Shown: piece by piece, positions 20,152 through 26,153 of the stretch
Layout: each line of letters opens with the position of its first letter
Numbering within the stretch: position 1 is the stretch's first letter
Source of the DNA: a virus
Virus record (IMG/VR): IMGVR_UViG_3300013101_000072
Location: 1-26,153 of that record
Direction: 5' to 3' (one strand)
DNA length: 26,153 nucleotides
Notes under the pieces: model-generated
What the model saw: only the letters and a program-made list of their open reading frames with translations
Database searches by the model: none
What the model was told of the DNA's origin: nothing
Made by a program: the position numbers and the translations under genes

Positions 20152-20370
20152 ATGTATATTTTATTCACATATTGCCAACGCCGATTAGATTGTAACTTCA
20201 TTACAGAAATCGGAATGGAGAACTTTTTTAATTTAGAGTTCTTATGTGATAAAATCGAATACAAAGAAGATGAAGAATACATACTTACAAATCAACAATC
20301 AAGAATAGAGCTAAAGTATATGGATAAATACTCTGATAGACTTGTGTTTGATTTGAGATTTAAAAACTAG
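20152..20370 (+). CDS. Hypothetical protein, 72 aa
   Basis: An acidic, mixed protein with C-terminal LVFDLRFKN. The ATG at 20152 gives a hydrophobic Cys-containing start; an internal ATG at 20215 (MENFFNLEFLCDKIEYKEDE) may be the real start. No family recognised. Confidence 0.45.
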   Translation: MYILFTYCQRRLDCNFITEIGMENFFNLEFLCDKIEYKEDEEYILTNQQSRIELKYMDKYSDRLVFDLRFKN

Positions 20371-20374
20371 CACT

Positions 20375-20623
20375 ATGAAAAAAGAGAAAAAGAAAGTTGA
20401 TTTATCTTTACAGCAAGTTGATTGCGAACGGAGGAATCCTGTTTTTGGTGATATGCGATTTGATTATACATACACATTTGTAGGGCATGAAGGACTTAAC
20501 CCAGAAGCTTTTGAGATATTTACGGAAATAGAAGTTCCTGAAACACTTGTCGAGTTTAGAGAAATGCATGGACTAAGCAAAGATGAACTTGTTGATTGGC
20601 TAAATAAAAATTATAAACAGTAA
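20375..20623 (+). CDS. Hypothetical protein, 82 aa
   Basis: Charged N-terminus (KKEKKKVDLSLQQVDCERRN) and a C-terminal helix (LSKDELVDWLNKN). It shows no domain I know. The stop overlaps the next ATG by one base. Confidence 0.5.
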   Translation: MKKEKKKVDLSLQQVDCERRNPVFGDMRFDYTYTFVGHEGLNPEAFEIFTEIEVPETLVEFREMHGLSKDELVDWLNKNYKQ

Positions 20624-20793
20624 TGTACCTAAAAGAAGGAATAACTCACATGCAGGCACAACTACAAACATGTAACAACTGCATTTCAAATAAAAAGAAA
20701 TGCGATAACCCAGGGAGTAGACTATATGATCTTGAGGTATCGCCAAACGGTTCTTGTCCTGAGTTTGAACTTAATATGAATTTTGAATCATGA
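20623..20793 (+). CDS. Cys-rich small protein, 56 aa
   Basis: CNNCISNKKKC (residues 17-27) plus Cys45 near the end form a likely zinc-binding cluster. Overlaps both neighbours (TAATG at the start and ATGA at the end). Function unknown. Confidence 0.5.
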   Translation: MYLKEGITHMQAQLQTCNNCISNKKKCDNPGSRLYDLEVSPNGSCPEFELNMNFES

Positions 20794-21026
20794 ACATAGG
20801 TAAACTAAAAGCCATAATAGATAGAGAACTTAGCTATGTTAGTAAATTCAATTTTGTAATGATAGGCTATCTATTCTTTAAAGATGTCGGGTTTCACTGG
20901 TGGTATTTATTTATCATACCTTTATTTCTTATTTGGGTATTCATAGACTTAAAATATATAATGCCTAAAGAACTTAATTATCTGCATGGTAAAAGCCCTT
21001 TCTTACAAAAACTAATGAATAAATGA
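20790..21026 (+). CDS. Hypothetical membrane protein, 78 aa
   Basis: Two hydrophobic stretches, about residues 22-30 and 37-52 (WWYLFIIPLFLIWVFI), suggest a hairpin in the membrane. The C-terminus is soluble and basic. It precedes the methyltransferase with an ATGA overlap. Function unknown. Confidence 0.5.
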   Translation: MNIGKLKAIIDRELSYVSKFNFVMIGYLFFKDVGFHWWYLFIIPLFLIWVFIDLKYIMPKELNYLHGKSPFLQKLMNK

Positions 21027-21532
21027 ACAAATACAAAGTAAATCCTTCTACTGAACTAAAATACTTATCTGTTCGGTTTAATTCTGTTAAGCACTTAGAC
21101 TTAATTAAGCCAGTGCTAGACGCAGGTGGAGAAAATGACTTTGCTAAAGAGCTTGGAATAAATAATTTTATAAGCGGCGACTTAAATTACGCTAAATTTT
21201 TCCAAGATGAATATAAAACTATAACTTCATTTGAGGTAATAGAACACCTTCAAAATCCGTTAATATATTTACGGTCTATATGTGATAATTTAACCTATGA
21301 CGGCACACTATATTTAACCACTCCTGTAAGATGGATATTCAAAGGTAAGTTCCACTTTCATGAGTTCAGTAAAGAAGAGTTAATATTCTGCTTAAAAGAG
21401 GCTGGGTTTAATACAATCGAAGTAAGCAGAATACAAGCGTATAATCTAGCACACTTTGGAATAAGGCCACTAATACGCAAACTAAGAGATATGATACTCG
21501 GACAATGTTTTTTAATTAAAGCTACAAAATGA
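21023..21532 (+). CDS. SAM-dependent methyltransferase
   Basis: A 169-aa class I methyltransferase. LDAGG (about residues 31-35) is the SAM-binding loop, a short acidic strand ends in GDLN, and FEVIEHL (about residues 70-76) is the post-motif typical of Methyltransf_11/23 proteins. The substrate is unknown; there is no DNA-target domain and no amino-methyltransferase NPPF motif, so small molecules, sugars or lipids are as likely as DNA. The coupled glycosyltransferase-like gene suggests joint modification of a carbohydrate. Confidence 0.7.
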   Translation: MNKYKVNPSTELKYLSVRFNSVKHLDLIKPVLDAGGENDFAKELGINNFISGDLNYAKFFQDEYKTITSFEVIEHLQNPLIYLRSICDNLTYDGTLYLTTPVRWIFKGKFHFHEFSKEELIFCLKEAGFNTIEVSRIQAYNLAHFGIRPLIRKLRDMILGQCFLIKATK

Positions 21533-22089
21533 ATTTAACTTGGACAGGTACGGATGTACTTCATTGTACAAAATACCCAAAGCATAGCAAGAAAACAAAG
21601 TACGTTTATATGTTCCTTCTTAGAATGGTTGTAAAATTAGCCGATATATTCGTACAAAAGCATGTCGTGGTATCAGAACACTTATTGCCAGAAATGAAGC
21701 TAAAGAAGCCTATAATAGTACAAAACAACCCGGTATGGTATGCAGAGCCACTACCTAAGAAACCACATAAAGGATTTAACATATTGTATTATCAAGGCAT
21801 AGGGAGTAATCAAGTATTTATGAATTGGCTTTATGGGAAAGATGTTGTGGGCGAAATCAAAAATCTATTTCCAGAGCTGAACTTTATAGAAGTATCTGGT
21901 AGTAGAGATATGAAAGAAATCTACCCAATTATAGATTTTTACTTAAGACCAAATAGACACGATGGCGACCCTAGAATGGTGAGAGAATGCATATTAAACA
22001 ATATACCGTATTATCATAGCTGGGAAAATCCAAACGTTCAAGAAGTGTTTGAATCAATTACAGAGGTAATAAGAAATGAAAGATTATAA
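21529..22089 (+). CDS. Short glycosyltransferase-like protein, 186 aa
   Basis: The middle and C-terminal part show the GT-B donor half: PKKPHKGFNILYYQGIGS (about residues 75-92), then PRHDG-like loops and PRMVRECILNNIPYYHS (about residues 145-161), which resembles the glutamate-containing nucleotide-sugar motif of family 4-type enzymes. The acceptor half normally before it is reduced. It overlaps the methyltransferase by 4 nt, so the two are probably made together. Sugar and acceptor unknown. Confidence 0.6.
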   Translation: MNLTWTGTDVLHCTKYPKHSKKTKYVYMFLLRMVVKLADIFVQKHVVVSEHLLPEMKLKKPIIVQNNPVWYAEPLPKKPHKGFNILYYQGIGSNQVFMNWLYGKDVVGEIKNLFPELNFIEVSGSRDMKEIYPIIDFYLRPNRHDGDPRMVRECILNNIPYYHSWENPNVQEVFESITEVIRNERL

Positions 22090-22282
22090 TGGTAACGAAA
22101 TAGAATTAATAACAGGTAATTACTACTGGGTGTTACAGAATAAGGTGCTATTTATAGCTCAATATGAGGGTGATTATTGGCAAACTGATATAAGTGTTGC
22201 TATTGATGAGTTTAATAGAAACACTCATGTAATACAAGAGGTTAAAAAGCCTAAAGATTTTGAATCATATAAGGTATTTTGA
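22076..22282 (+). CDS. Hypothetical protein, 68 aa
   Basis: MKDYNGNEIELITGNYYWVL followed by YEGDYWQTDISVAI suggests a small beta-barrel. No family recognised. Overlaps the upstream gene by 14 nt. Confidence 0.5.
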   Translation: MKDYNGNEIELITGNYYWVLQNKVLFIAQYEGDYWQTDISVAIDEFNRNTHVIQEVKKPKDFESYKVF

Positions 22283-22283
22283 A

Positions 22284-22487
22284 ATGACTAATAAATACAC
22301 ATTAGAAGAACTTAAAGAGAAACATAGGTTTATTATTAAACATCCAGAACGAGGGAGTGAAAAAATGGATCAACTGTTTAGGGTAATTAGCGAGCATGAA
22401 TGTTCATATGTAGAATATTATACTGGCAAACAAAATAATGATATTGCAAAGCATCCAATAAGGTTAATTATATTATGTATAAATTAA
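22284..22487 (+). CDS. Hypothetical protein with TerS-like N-terminal motif, 67 aa
   Basis: It starts MTNKYTLEELKEKHRF and is helical; the KYTLEELKEK string recurs as KYTLDELKEK at the start of the small terminase that follows. A TTG at 22260 is less likely because it overlaps the preceding gene by 23 nt. Function unknown. Confidence 0.5.
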   Translation: MTNKYTLEELKEKHRFIIKHPERGSEKMDQLFRVISEHECSYVEYYTGKQNNDIAKHPIRLIILCIN

Positions 22488-22514
22488 AGATTTAGGAATT
22501 AAACCAATATAGTA

Positions 22515-23114
22515 ATGGAAGAAGAGAAGAAATATACTCTTGATGAATTAAAAGAAAAACTAACCGAAAAGGAGCGCTTATTTTGTCACCAGTATATTAT
22601 TGATTGGAACGGAGCAAGGGCGGCAAGGGCGGCAGGATATAGTGAAGAAAGCGCAAAAGAAATAGCTCATGCAACATTAACAAAAGTTCACATTAAGCAA
22701 TATATAGATTTCATCAAAAATGATTTTGAAAAGGAGGCAGGGATAAGTAAGCTAAGCCAAATAAATGAACTTAAAAAAATAGCCTATTCTAGCATAGCCC
22801 ATTTGCATAATACATGGATTGAGTTAAAAGAGTTTGAAGCTTTATCTGATGAGCAAAAAGAATGCATTGAAAGTATAGACACTAAGCATGAAACAAAACA
22901 GATATTTAACATAGAGAAAGAAGAAAAAGAAGATATTCATGTTAATTATGTTAAGATAAAATTATATTCAAAATTAAGCGCAATAGACCAGATTAATAAA
23001 ATGATGGGATATAATGAGCCAGATAAAATAGATCATTCAAGTAAAGACGGTTCAATGACTCCTGCATTAAATATTAATTATAATGATAAGAAAATAAACC
23101 TATCAGATAAATGA
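22515..23114 (+). CDS. terS: Small terminase subunit (TerS)
   Basis: The 199-aa protein has the Terminase_2 pattern: LTEKERLFCHQYIIDWNGAR (residues 16-35), RAARAAGYSEESAKEIAH (HTH, about residues 34-51) and a helical C-terminal oligomerisation part. TerS binds the packaging site on phage DNA and regulates the large subunit. The stop overlaps the TerL start by 4 nt, the usual arrangement. It begins with KYTLDELKEK, shared with the preceding small protein. Confidence 0.85.
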   Translation: MEEEKKYTLDELKEKLTEKERLFCHQYIIDWNGARAARAAGYSEESAKEIAHATLTKVHIKQYIDFIKNDFEKEAGISKLSQINELKKIAYSSIAHLHNTWIELKEFEALSDEQKECIESIDTKHETKQIFNIEKEEKEDIHVNYVKIKLYSKLSAIDQINKMMGYNEPDKIDHSSKDGSMTPALNINYNDKKINLSDK

Positions 23115-24382
23115 TATTTGATCCCAACCCGTTATTCTATGAAATGCTTGGGATTTATGACGACAATAAAACCCCTGAGAATAAGATAACGATATGCAAT
23201 GAAGGTAGCTCAAGAAGCTCTAAAACTTGGGACGCAATACATTTAATAGTCGCATATTATGACCACAACAGAGGGAAGGGATTAGAAACGTACGTACTCA
23301 GAAACACCTTAGTAGACTGTAGGGATTTCACATATAAAGAGTTTGAGAAGTGTTTTATTAAAATAGGTATTTGGGATAAAGTAAAGAAAAAAGAAAGCCC
23401 GAAGCCATATATAAACCTATTCGGTAATCATATATATTTCAGAGGTCTGGACGAAGACAAAGAAGCCCCACCAAGCGACATTATATTTGTAAACGAAGCT
23501 TTAGAGGTGGAAACCAGAAGAAAGCTAAAAGGATGGTTTATGCGTTGTAGAAGATTGCAGGTTATGGATTGGAATCCTAAGTTCTCGCAACATTGGTGTT
23601 TTGATCTTGAAGGACAACCAAATGTTTACTTTACTCATTCAACATATAAAAATAATAAACATCTTGAGAAGTCAGTAGTTGCAGAAATAGAGTCTTATTG
23701 TCCATGGCATTTCGAAGACCTACATTTACCTAAAGAGAAAAGAAGACCCCACCCATTTAACATTAAGAATCAAACAGCCGATGACTATCAATGGTCTGTA
23801 TATGGTGAGGGTATAAGATCAGCACCAGAAGGATTAATATTCCAACAAGTTAATTATATTGATGAATGGCCTATTGATATAGCTCCAATTCATGCTATGG
23901 ATTTCGGTTTTACTGCTGACCCATCAGCCTTTGGTAAAGTAGGGGAAAACAGTACGGATATATTCTTAGAATTATTAATGTATGAATCAACAGAAACAAG
24001 CTCGATAATCAATGATTATGCAGAAGCCAGAGGTATTAATAAGCATATACCATGCACCGCTGATAGCTCGGATAAGTACACAGGCGAGAATAAAGGAACG
24101 GTTGAAATGGTTCGAGAGTTAAGAGATGACTACGGATGGAACATACAAAAGGTAAGCAAGACAAAGAACGTTATGTATTGGCTTTTAAGAATGAAGAAAA
24201 AGCGAATAAACATTGTTAAGAATGAGTTTTACCATCATGCTAAAAAAGAACAAGAAAATTACAGACTTAAATTAGTGAATGGTATCGCTATAAACCAACC
24301 GATAGATAAGTTTAATCACTTTTGGGATATGGCGAGATATGGCTTTATGGCTTTAAATTCCCAAAGACAGGGCATGTGGTAA
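23111..24382 (+). CDS. terL: Large terminase subunit (TerL)
   Basis: The 423-aa protein has the packaging ATPase and nuclease set. Walker A is GSSRSSKT (residues 32-39), Walker B is DIIFVNEA with catalytic Glu128 (about residues 123-130), and the nuclease aspartates lie in AMDFGFTADP (Asp264), TADSSD (about residues 316-321) and HFWDMARYG near the end. It cuts concatemeric DNA and pumps it into the prohead. The length and motifs fit the Terminase_3 (PBSX-like) family. It is followed by operator copy 8, so packaging genes here end a transcription block; the portal and capsid genes would lie beyond the window. Confidence 0.9.
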   Translation: MIFDPNPLFYEMLGIYDDNKTPENKITICNEGSSRSSKTWDAIHLIVAYYDHNRGKGLETYVLRNTLVDCRDFTYKEFEKCFIKIGIWDKVKKKESPKPYINLFGNHIYFRGLDEDKEAPPSDIIFVNEALEVETRRKLKGWFMRCRRLQVMDWNPKFSQHWCFDLEGQPNVYFTHSTYKNNKHLEKSVVAEIESYCPWHFEDLHLPKEKRRPHPFNIKNQTADDYQWSVYGEGIRSAPEGLIFQQVNYIDEWPIDIAPIHAMDFGFTADPSAFGKVGENSTDIFLELLMYESTETSSIINDYAEARGINKHIPCTADSSDKYTGENKGTVEMVRELRDDYGWNIQKVSKTKNVMYWLLRMKKKRINIVKNEFYHHAKKEQENYRLKLVNGIAINQPIDKFNHFWDMARYGFMALNSQRQGMW

Positions 24383-24383
24383 T

Positions 24384-24426
24384 ATGACAAATATCATTTT
24401 ATATATGGTGATTGTTTTGTAGGTTG
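24384..24426 (+). promoter_or_regulatory. Palindromic operator plus -7 element, copy 8
   Basis: ATGACAAATATCAT (24384-24397) is followed after exactly 22 nt by TAGGTTG (24420-24426), a -7 variant. It begins one base after the TerL stop and drives the block from 24443. Confidence 0.65.
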
Positions 24427-24442
24427 CAGAAAATTAAATGAT

Positions 24443-24595
24443 ATGAAAAAGATATTAAACATAAGTGCTATTATTGGACGCTTAATATTTATAACGTTTG
24501 TATTACTCGGATTAGTTGATTTTAGCATACAAATGATAACGGATGAAAGAATTAAATTAATACACATAATATTAGACTTCTTTTTAACTAAATAA
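24443..24595 (+). CDS. Small membrane protein, 50 aa
   Basis: One long hydrophobic segment (about residues 9-26, AIIGRLIFITFVLLGLV) and a C-terminal amphipathic helix. First gene after operator copy 8, starting about 10 nt after the predicted transcript start. Function unknown. Confidence 0.45.
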   Translation: MKKILNISAIIGRLIFITFVLLGLVDFSIQMITDERIKLIHIILDFFLTK

Positions 24596-24598
24596 CCT

Positions 24599-24841
24599 AT
24601 GAAACACAAAACAGGAACTTTTATAATGGGTAGATGTACAGTAGTAGTTACTAAAACCAATACAGACTACTGGCAATTAGTAGCGGCTTGTGGCGACAGT
24701 ACCCCAAGTCAAAAAGAAATCTCTCAAGCAAGGTATAAGTACTTACCTGATAATATTACAATGGCTAGGATATACCCTTCAAAAGAAGAGTTTAAAGCTA
24801 TTCCTGATAATATATGTATATTGGTTCAGATAATTAAGTGA
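24599..24841 (+). CDS. Small phage protein (DUF7694-like), 80 aa
   Basis: The pattern YWQLVAACGDSTPSQKEISQ ... RYKYLPDNITMARIYPSKEE recalls small phage proteins of the type W.l.v......P...E...aRy.flP....M..i.P....y, which I remember as DUF7694. Function unknown. Family match is uncertain. Confidence 0.5.
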   Translation: MKHKTGTFIMGRCTVVVTKTNTDYWQLVAACGDSTPSQKEISQARYKYLPDNITMARIYPSKEEFKAIPDNICILVQIIK

Positions 24842-24842
24842 T

Positions 24843-24992
24843 ATGCATTATACGCCCACATCATTAAATTTAGCAATAGCGCGAATAAATTATAAGATTG
24901 CTTTATTTCATCTAGAAGAAGGCACTATAAAGGGATATTTCGAGGCTATGCAGCGATACAGAATAAACATGTTTAATTATAGAAATGAATAA
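24843..24992 (+). CDS. Hypothetical helical protein, 49 aa
   Basis: MHYTPTSLNLAIARINYKIA and an aromatic C-terminal helix. The end overlaps the next start by 8 nt. No family recognised. Confidence 0.45.
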   Translation: MHYTPTSLNLAIARINYKIALFHLEEGTIKGYFEAMQRYRINMFNYRNE

Positions 24993-25545
24993 CATGAAAG
25001 AAAGTGTACAATCTAAAGTAATAACTAGAGCAATAGAATTTATCAATAATAATTCTAAAGATGATTATAAAAGAATTGGTAGTGCTATAATTGAAGAATT
25101 AAAATTACTTAGTGGCGTAGGTAATCAATTGAAAAATGAGTTCGCGAAAGCTGGCAAGAGTAGACTAGATAAAAGAACACCTAAAGAGATTATAGAAATA
25201 TACGACATGGTAGGCGATGAAGTCACCAAGGCTATTAAAATAATTCAAAAGAAAACAGGATATTATACTACTGGTCAATTCCTACTATTCGGCGATGAGC
25301 CTAAAAAATGTATGGATATTGATTTTAAAATATCGCTTCTTGAATCCCCACACGAAGCCGACATTGATAAAATGGAATATTACGCTAAGTATAACCCTGA
25401 TAATGTATTAAATTGTACAGTTAAAGCACATCAGTATAATTCTTGGTATATGATTTATGATGGCGTTCATAGAACAGCCGCAAATGATAAACTAGGTAAT
25501 ACAACTGTTAAAGCAGACATAATAGTCAAAAAACCAGAAGATTAA
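24985..25545 (+). CDS. ParB/sulfiredoxin-fold protein, 186 aa
   Basis: The C-terminal third has IYDGVHRTAANDKLG (about residues 157-171), a DG-x-HR nucleotide-binding motif of the ParB/Srx superfamily, preceded by a strand-rich segment (FKISLLESPHEADIDKMEYY). The N-terminal ~90 residues are helical and unrecognised. It is not the IbrB type, since the RHNRARG motif is missing. ATG 24994 is an alternative start. The stop overlaps the next ATG. Confidence 0.55.
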   Translation: MNNMKESVQSKVITRAIEFINNNSKDDYKRIGSAIIEELKLLSGVGNQLKNEFAKAGKSRLDKRTPKEIIEIYDMVGDEVTKAIKIIQKKTGYYTTGQFLLFGDEPKKCMDIDFKISLLESPHEADIDKMEYYAKYNPDNVLNCTVKAHQYNSWYMIYDGVHRTAANDKLGNTTVKADIIVKKPED

Positions 25546-25721
25546 TGACAGCCAGAAATATTAAAACAGGCGATATATACGAAGGTGGAAAGACTTATAT
25601 AGGCTCTATTATTGGAGTAGATAGAAGAACACTGTTAAGATGGGAGAATAAAACAGAAGTTGAAATATATAATAACTTTGAGGTGAGATTTAAGGATATT
25701 ATAAGAAAGAATAGTAAATAG
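25545..25721 (+). CDS. Possible HTH miniprotein, 58 aa
   Basis: YEGGKTYIGSIIGVDRRTLL then RWENKTEVE reads like a short helix-turn-helix. The start overlaps the upstream stop by one base (TAATG). A regulatory function is only a guess. Confidence 0.45.
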   Translation: MTARNIKTGDIYEGGKTYIGSIIGVDRRTLLRWENKTEVEIYNNFEVRFKDIIRKNSK

Positions 25722-25752
25722 TTGATTGGTAACAATAAAACAATTATATTTG
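25722..25752 (+). promoter_or_regulatory. Bacteroidota-type promoter of the tRNA-region leader
   Basis: TTG at 25722-25724 (20 nt gap) or 25726-25728 (16 nt gap) is followed by TATATTTG (25745-25752), a full consensus -7 box. Transcription would begin near 25759 and meet the terminator at 25856-25889 before the tRNA genes. Confidence 0.55.
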
Positions 25753-25756
25753 TGAT

Positions 25757-25831
25757 ATGAATTACAAGACTCTACATGCACAACAACCGCAGCGACTTCG
25801 CATTAGTGAAGGATGGGGATATTGTGTTTAA
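25757..25831 (+). CDS. Tiny frame near the start of the leader transcript, 24 aa
   Basis: MNYKTLHAQQPQRLRISEGW and four more residues, basic and lacking features. It begins at or just before the predicted transcription start, so it would be leaderless. Weak candidate. Confidence 0.2.
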   Translation: MNYKTLHAQQPQRLRISEGWGYCV

Positions 25832-25855
25832 TAGATAGCAAATATTTAAAAGCTT

Positions 25856-25889
25856 AAAGCCCCGTTCAGAAATGTTCGGGGCTTTTTTT
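25856..25889 (+). terminator. Strong Rho-independent terminator
   Basis: AAAGCCCCG (25856-25864) pairs perfectly with CGGGGCTTT (25877-25885) around a 12-nt loop and is followed by seven T's (25883-25889). It lies directly before the first tRNA at 25892. Confidence 0.85.
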
Positions 25890-25891
25890 AT

Positions 25892-25967
25892 TCGGGTAGT
25901 TATGCAGAGGCTATACAACTTAGATTTGGAATCTTTGGTTCGCAGGTTCGAATCCTGCCTATCCGAC
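25892..25967 (+). tRNA. tRNA-Pro-like (anticodon TGG), irregular
   Basis: TCGGGTA (25892-25898) pairs with TATCCGA (25960-25966), and the T-arm GCAGGTTCGAATCCTGC is intact. The anticodon loop TTTGGAA gives TGG, and the T-side sequence is close to normal tRNA-Pro. The anticodon stem is weak: only three inner pairs form unless a 3-nt bulge is allowed, and the tRNA is 3 nt too long. It has no encoded CCA. It may be functional or degenerate. Confidence 0.6.
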
Positions 25968-25983
25968 GAAGGGGAGACTGTTA

Positions 25984-26025
25984 CTAATTCATAGACTTGC
26001 CTAAAAACAAGTAGCGTAGAATTAG
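25984..26025 (+). other. Cloverleaf-poor hairpin element between tRNAs
   Basis: CTAATTC (25984-25990) pairs with GAATTAG (26019-26025), and inside it ACTTG (25995-25999) pairs with CAAGT (26008-26012) around an 8-nt CCTAAAAA loop. This gives a 7-bp outer stem and a 5-bp inner stem without D or T arms, like an armless tRNA. It could also be a processing site or a decayed tRNA. Confidence 0.4.
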
Positions 26026-26029
26026 ACAT

Positions 26030-26103
26030 TGAGATATAGTGTAACGGCAGCACACAAGACTTTGAATCTTGTAGCCTAGGTTCGAATCCTCGTATCTCAA
26101 CCA
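26030..26103 (+). tRNA. tRNA-Gln (anticodon TTG)
   Basis: Acceptor TGAGATA (26030-26036) pairs with TATCTCA (26093-26099), and the anticodon arm CAAGA-CTTTGAA-TCTTG gives TTG. T arm CTAGGTTCGAATCCTCG has one mismatch. The discriminator A is followed by encoded CCA (26101-26103). Confidence 0.9.
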
Positions 26104-26106
26104 TAT

Positions 26107-26153
26107 GGTGTTATTATGCTAATTGGTTAGGCAGATAGACTGTGAATCTATTG
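26107..26153 (+). tRNA. tRNA-His (anticodon GTG), cut by the window end
   Basis: An extra G (26107) before the acceptor GTGTTAT fits the G-1 of tRNA-His. The D arm TGCT...GGCA and the anticodon arm ATAGA-CTGTGAA-TCTAT give GTG. The T arm and 3' acceptor lie beyond the window. Confidence 0.75.

Noticed and set aside
25772-26104. 110-aa frame on the minus strand over the tRNA region
   Set aside because: It contains the GFEPR/QDSK strings that come from reading tRNA T-arms and anticodon arms backwards; the region holds tRNA genes.

Overview
This AT-rich window (about one third G+C by eye) looks like the early/middle and packaging region of a tailed dsDNA phage or prophage of a Bacteroidota host, probably Flavobacteriia. 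All supported genes lie on the + strand and most are tiny and overlap by a few bases (TAATG, ATGA). Promoters have the Bacteroidota -7 form (TAnnTTTG and close variants). Start codons lack Shine-Dalgarno sequences. Phage identity rests on the small and large terminase subunits, a T7-type primase-helicase, a Rad52-like annealing protein, NinB-like and NinG-like proteins and a closing tRNA cluster. No capsid, portal, tail, lysis or integrase gene is in the window.

Layout. 1-2460: six isolated small genes separated by long structured spacers; three spacers carry hairpins with the same 11-nt loop, giving a gene-cassette look. 2505-4331: a ribbon-helix-helix protein, small early genes and a Rad52-like annealase. 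4342-9264: a coiled-coil protein, NinB-like protein, zinc-ribbon and HTH miniproteins, and a NinG-like endonuclease. 9261-11750: very small genes, one frame with no start, one frame broken at an A8 run, and an excisionase-type HTH protein. 11760-14876: a probable regulatory RNA, then a replication-organizer-like protein containing 12-nt repeats, the primase-helicase and a PD-(D/E)XK-like protein. 15008-18866: a NUMOD1-like protein, a winged-helix-like protein and an IbrA-like (PAPS-reductase family) / Cas4-RecB-like nuclease / IbrB-like (ParB fold) cluster, ending in apparent gene remnants. 18931-22487: small membrane and hypothetical proteins, a methyltransferase and a short glycosyltransferase. 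22515-24382: terminases. 24443-25831: small genes including a second ParB-fold protein. 25856-26153: terminator and tRNAs (Pro-like, Gln, His cut by the window end).

Regulation is the most striking signal. Eight near-palindromes of the form MTGAY-N4-ATCAT occur between gene blocks, and in seven the space from palindrome to -7 element is exactly 22 nt. This centres the palindrome near -41, the class II activator position of Crp/Fnr-type regulators, so a single regulator may switch on most gene blocks. Three further promoter-terminator units without a substantial gene (about 10590, 11800 and 25755) look like small RNAs or leaders. The longest stretch without a confident gene is 9524-9758, which holds one of the palindromic promoters and the startless frame; no gene-free stretch exceeds 300 bases.
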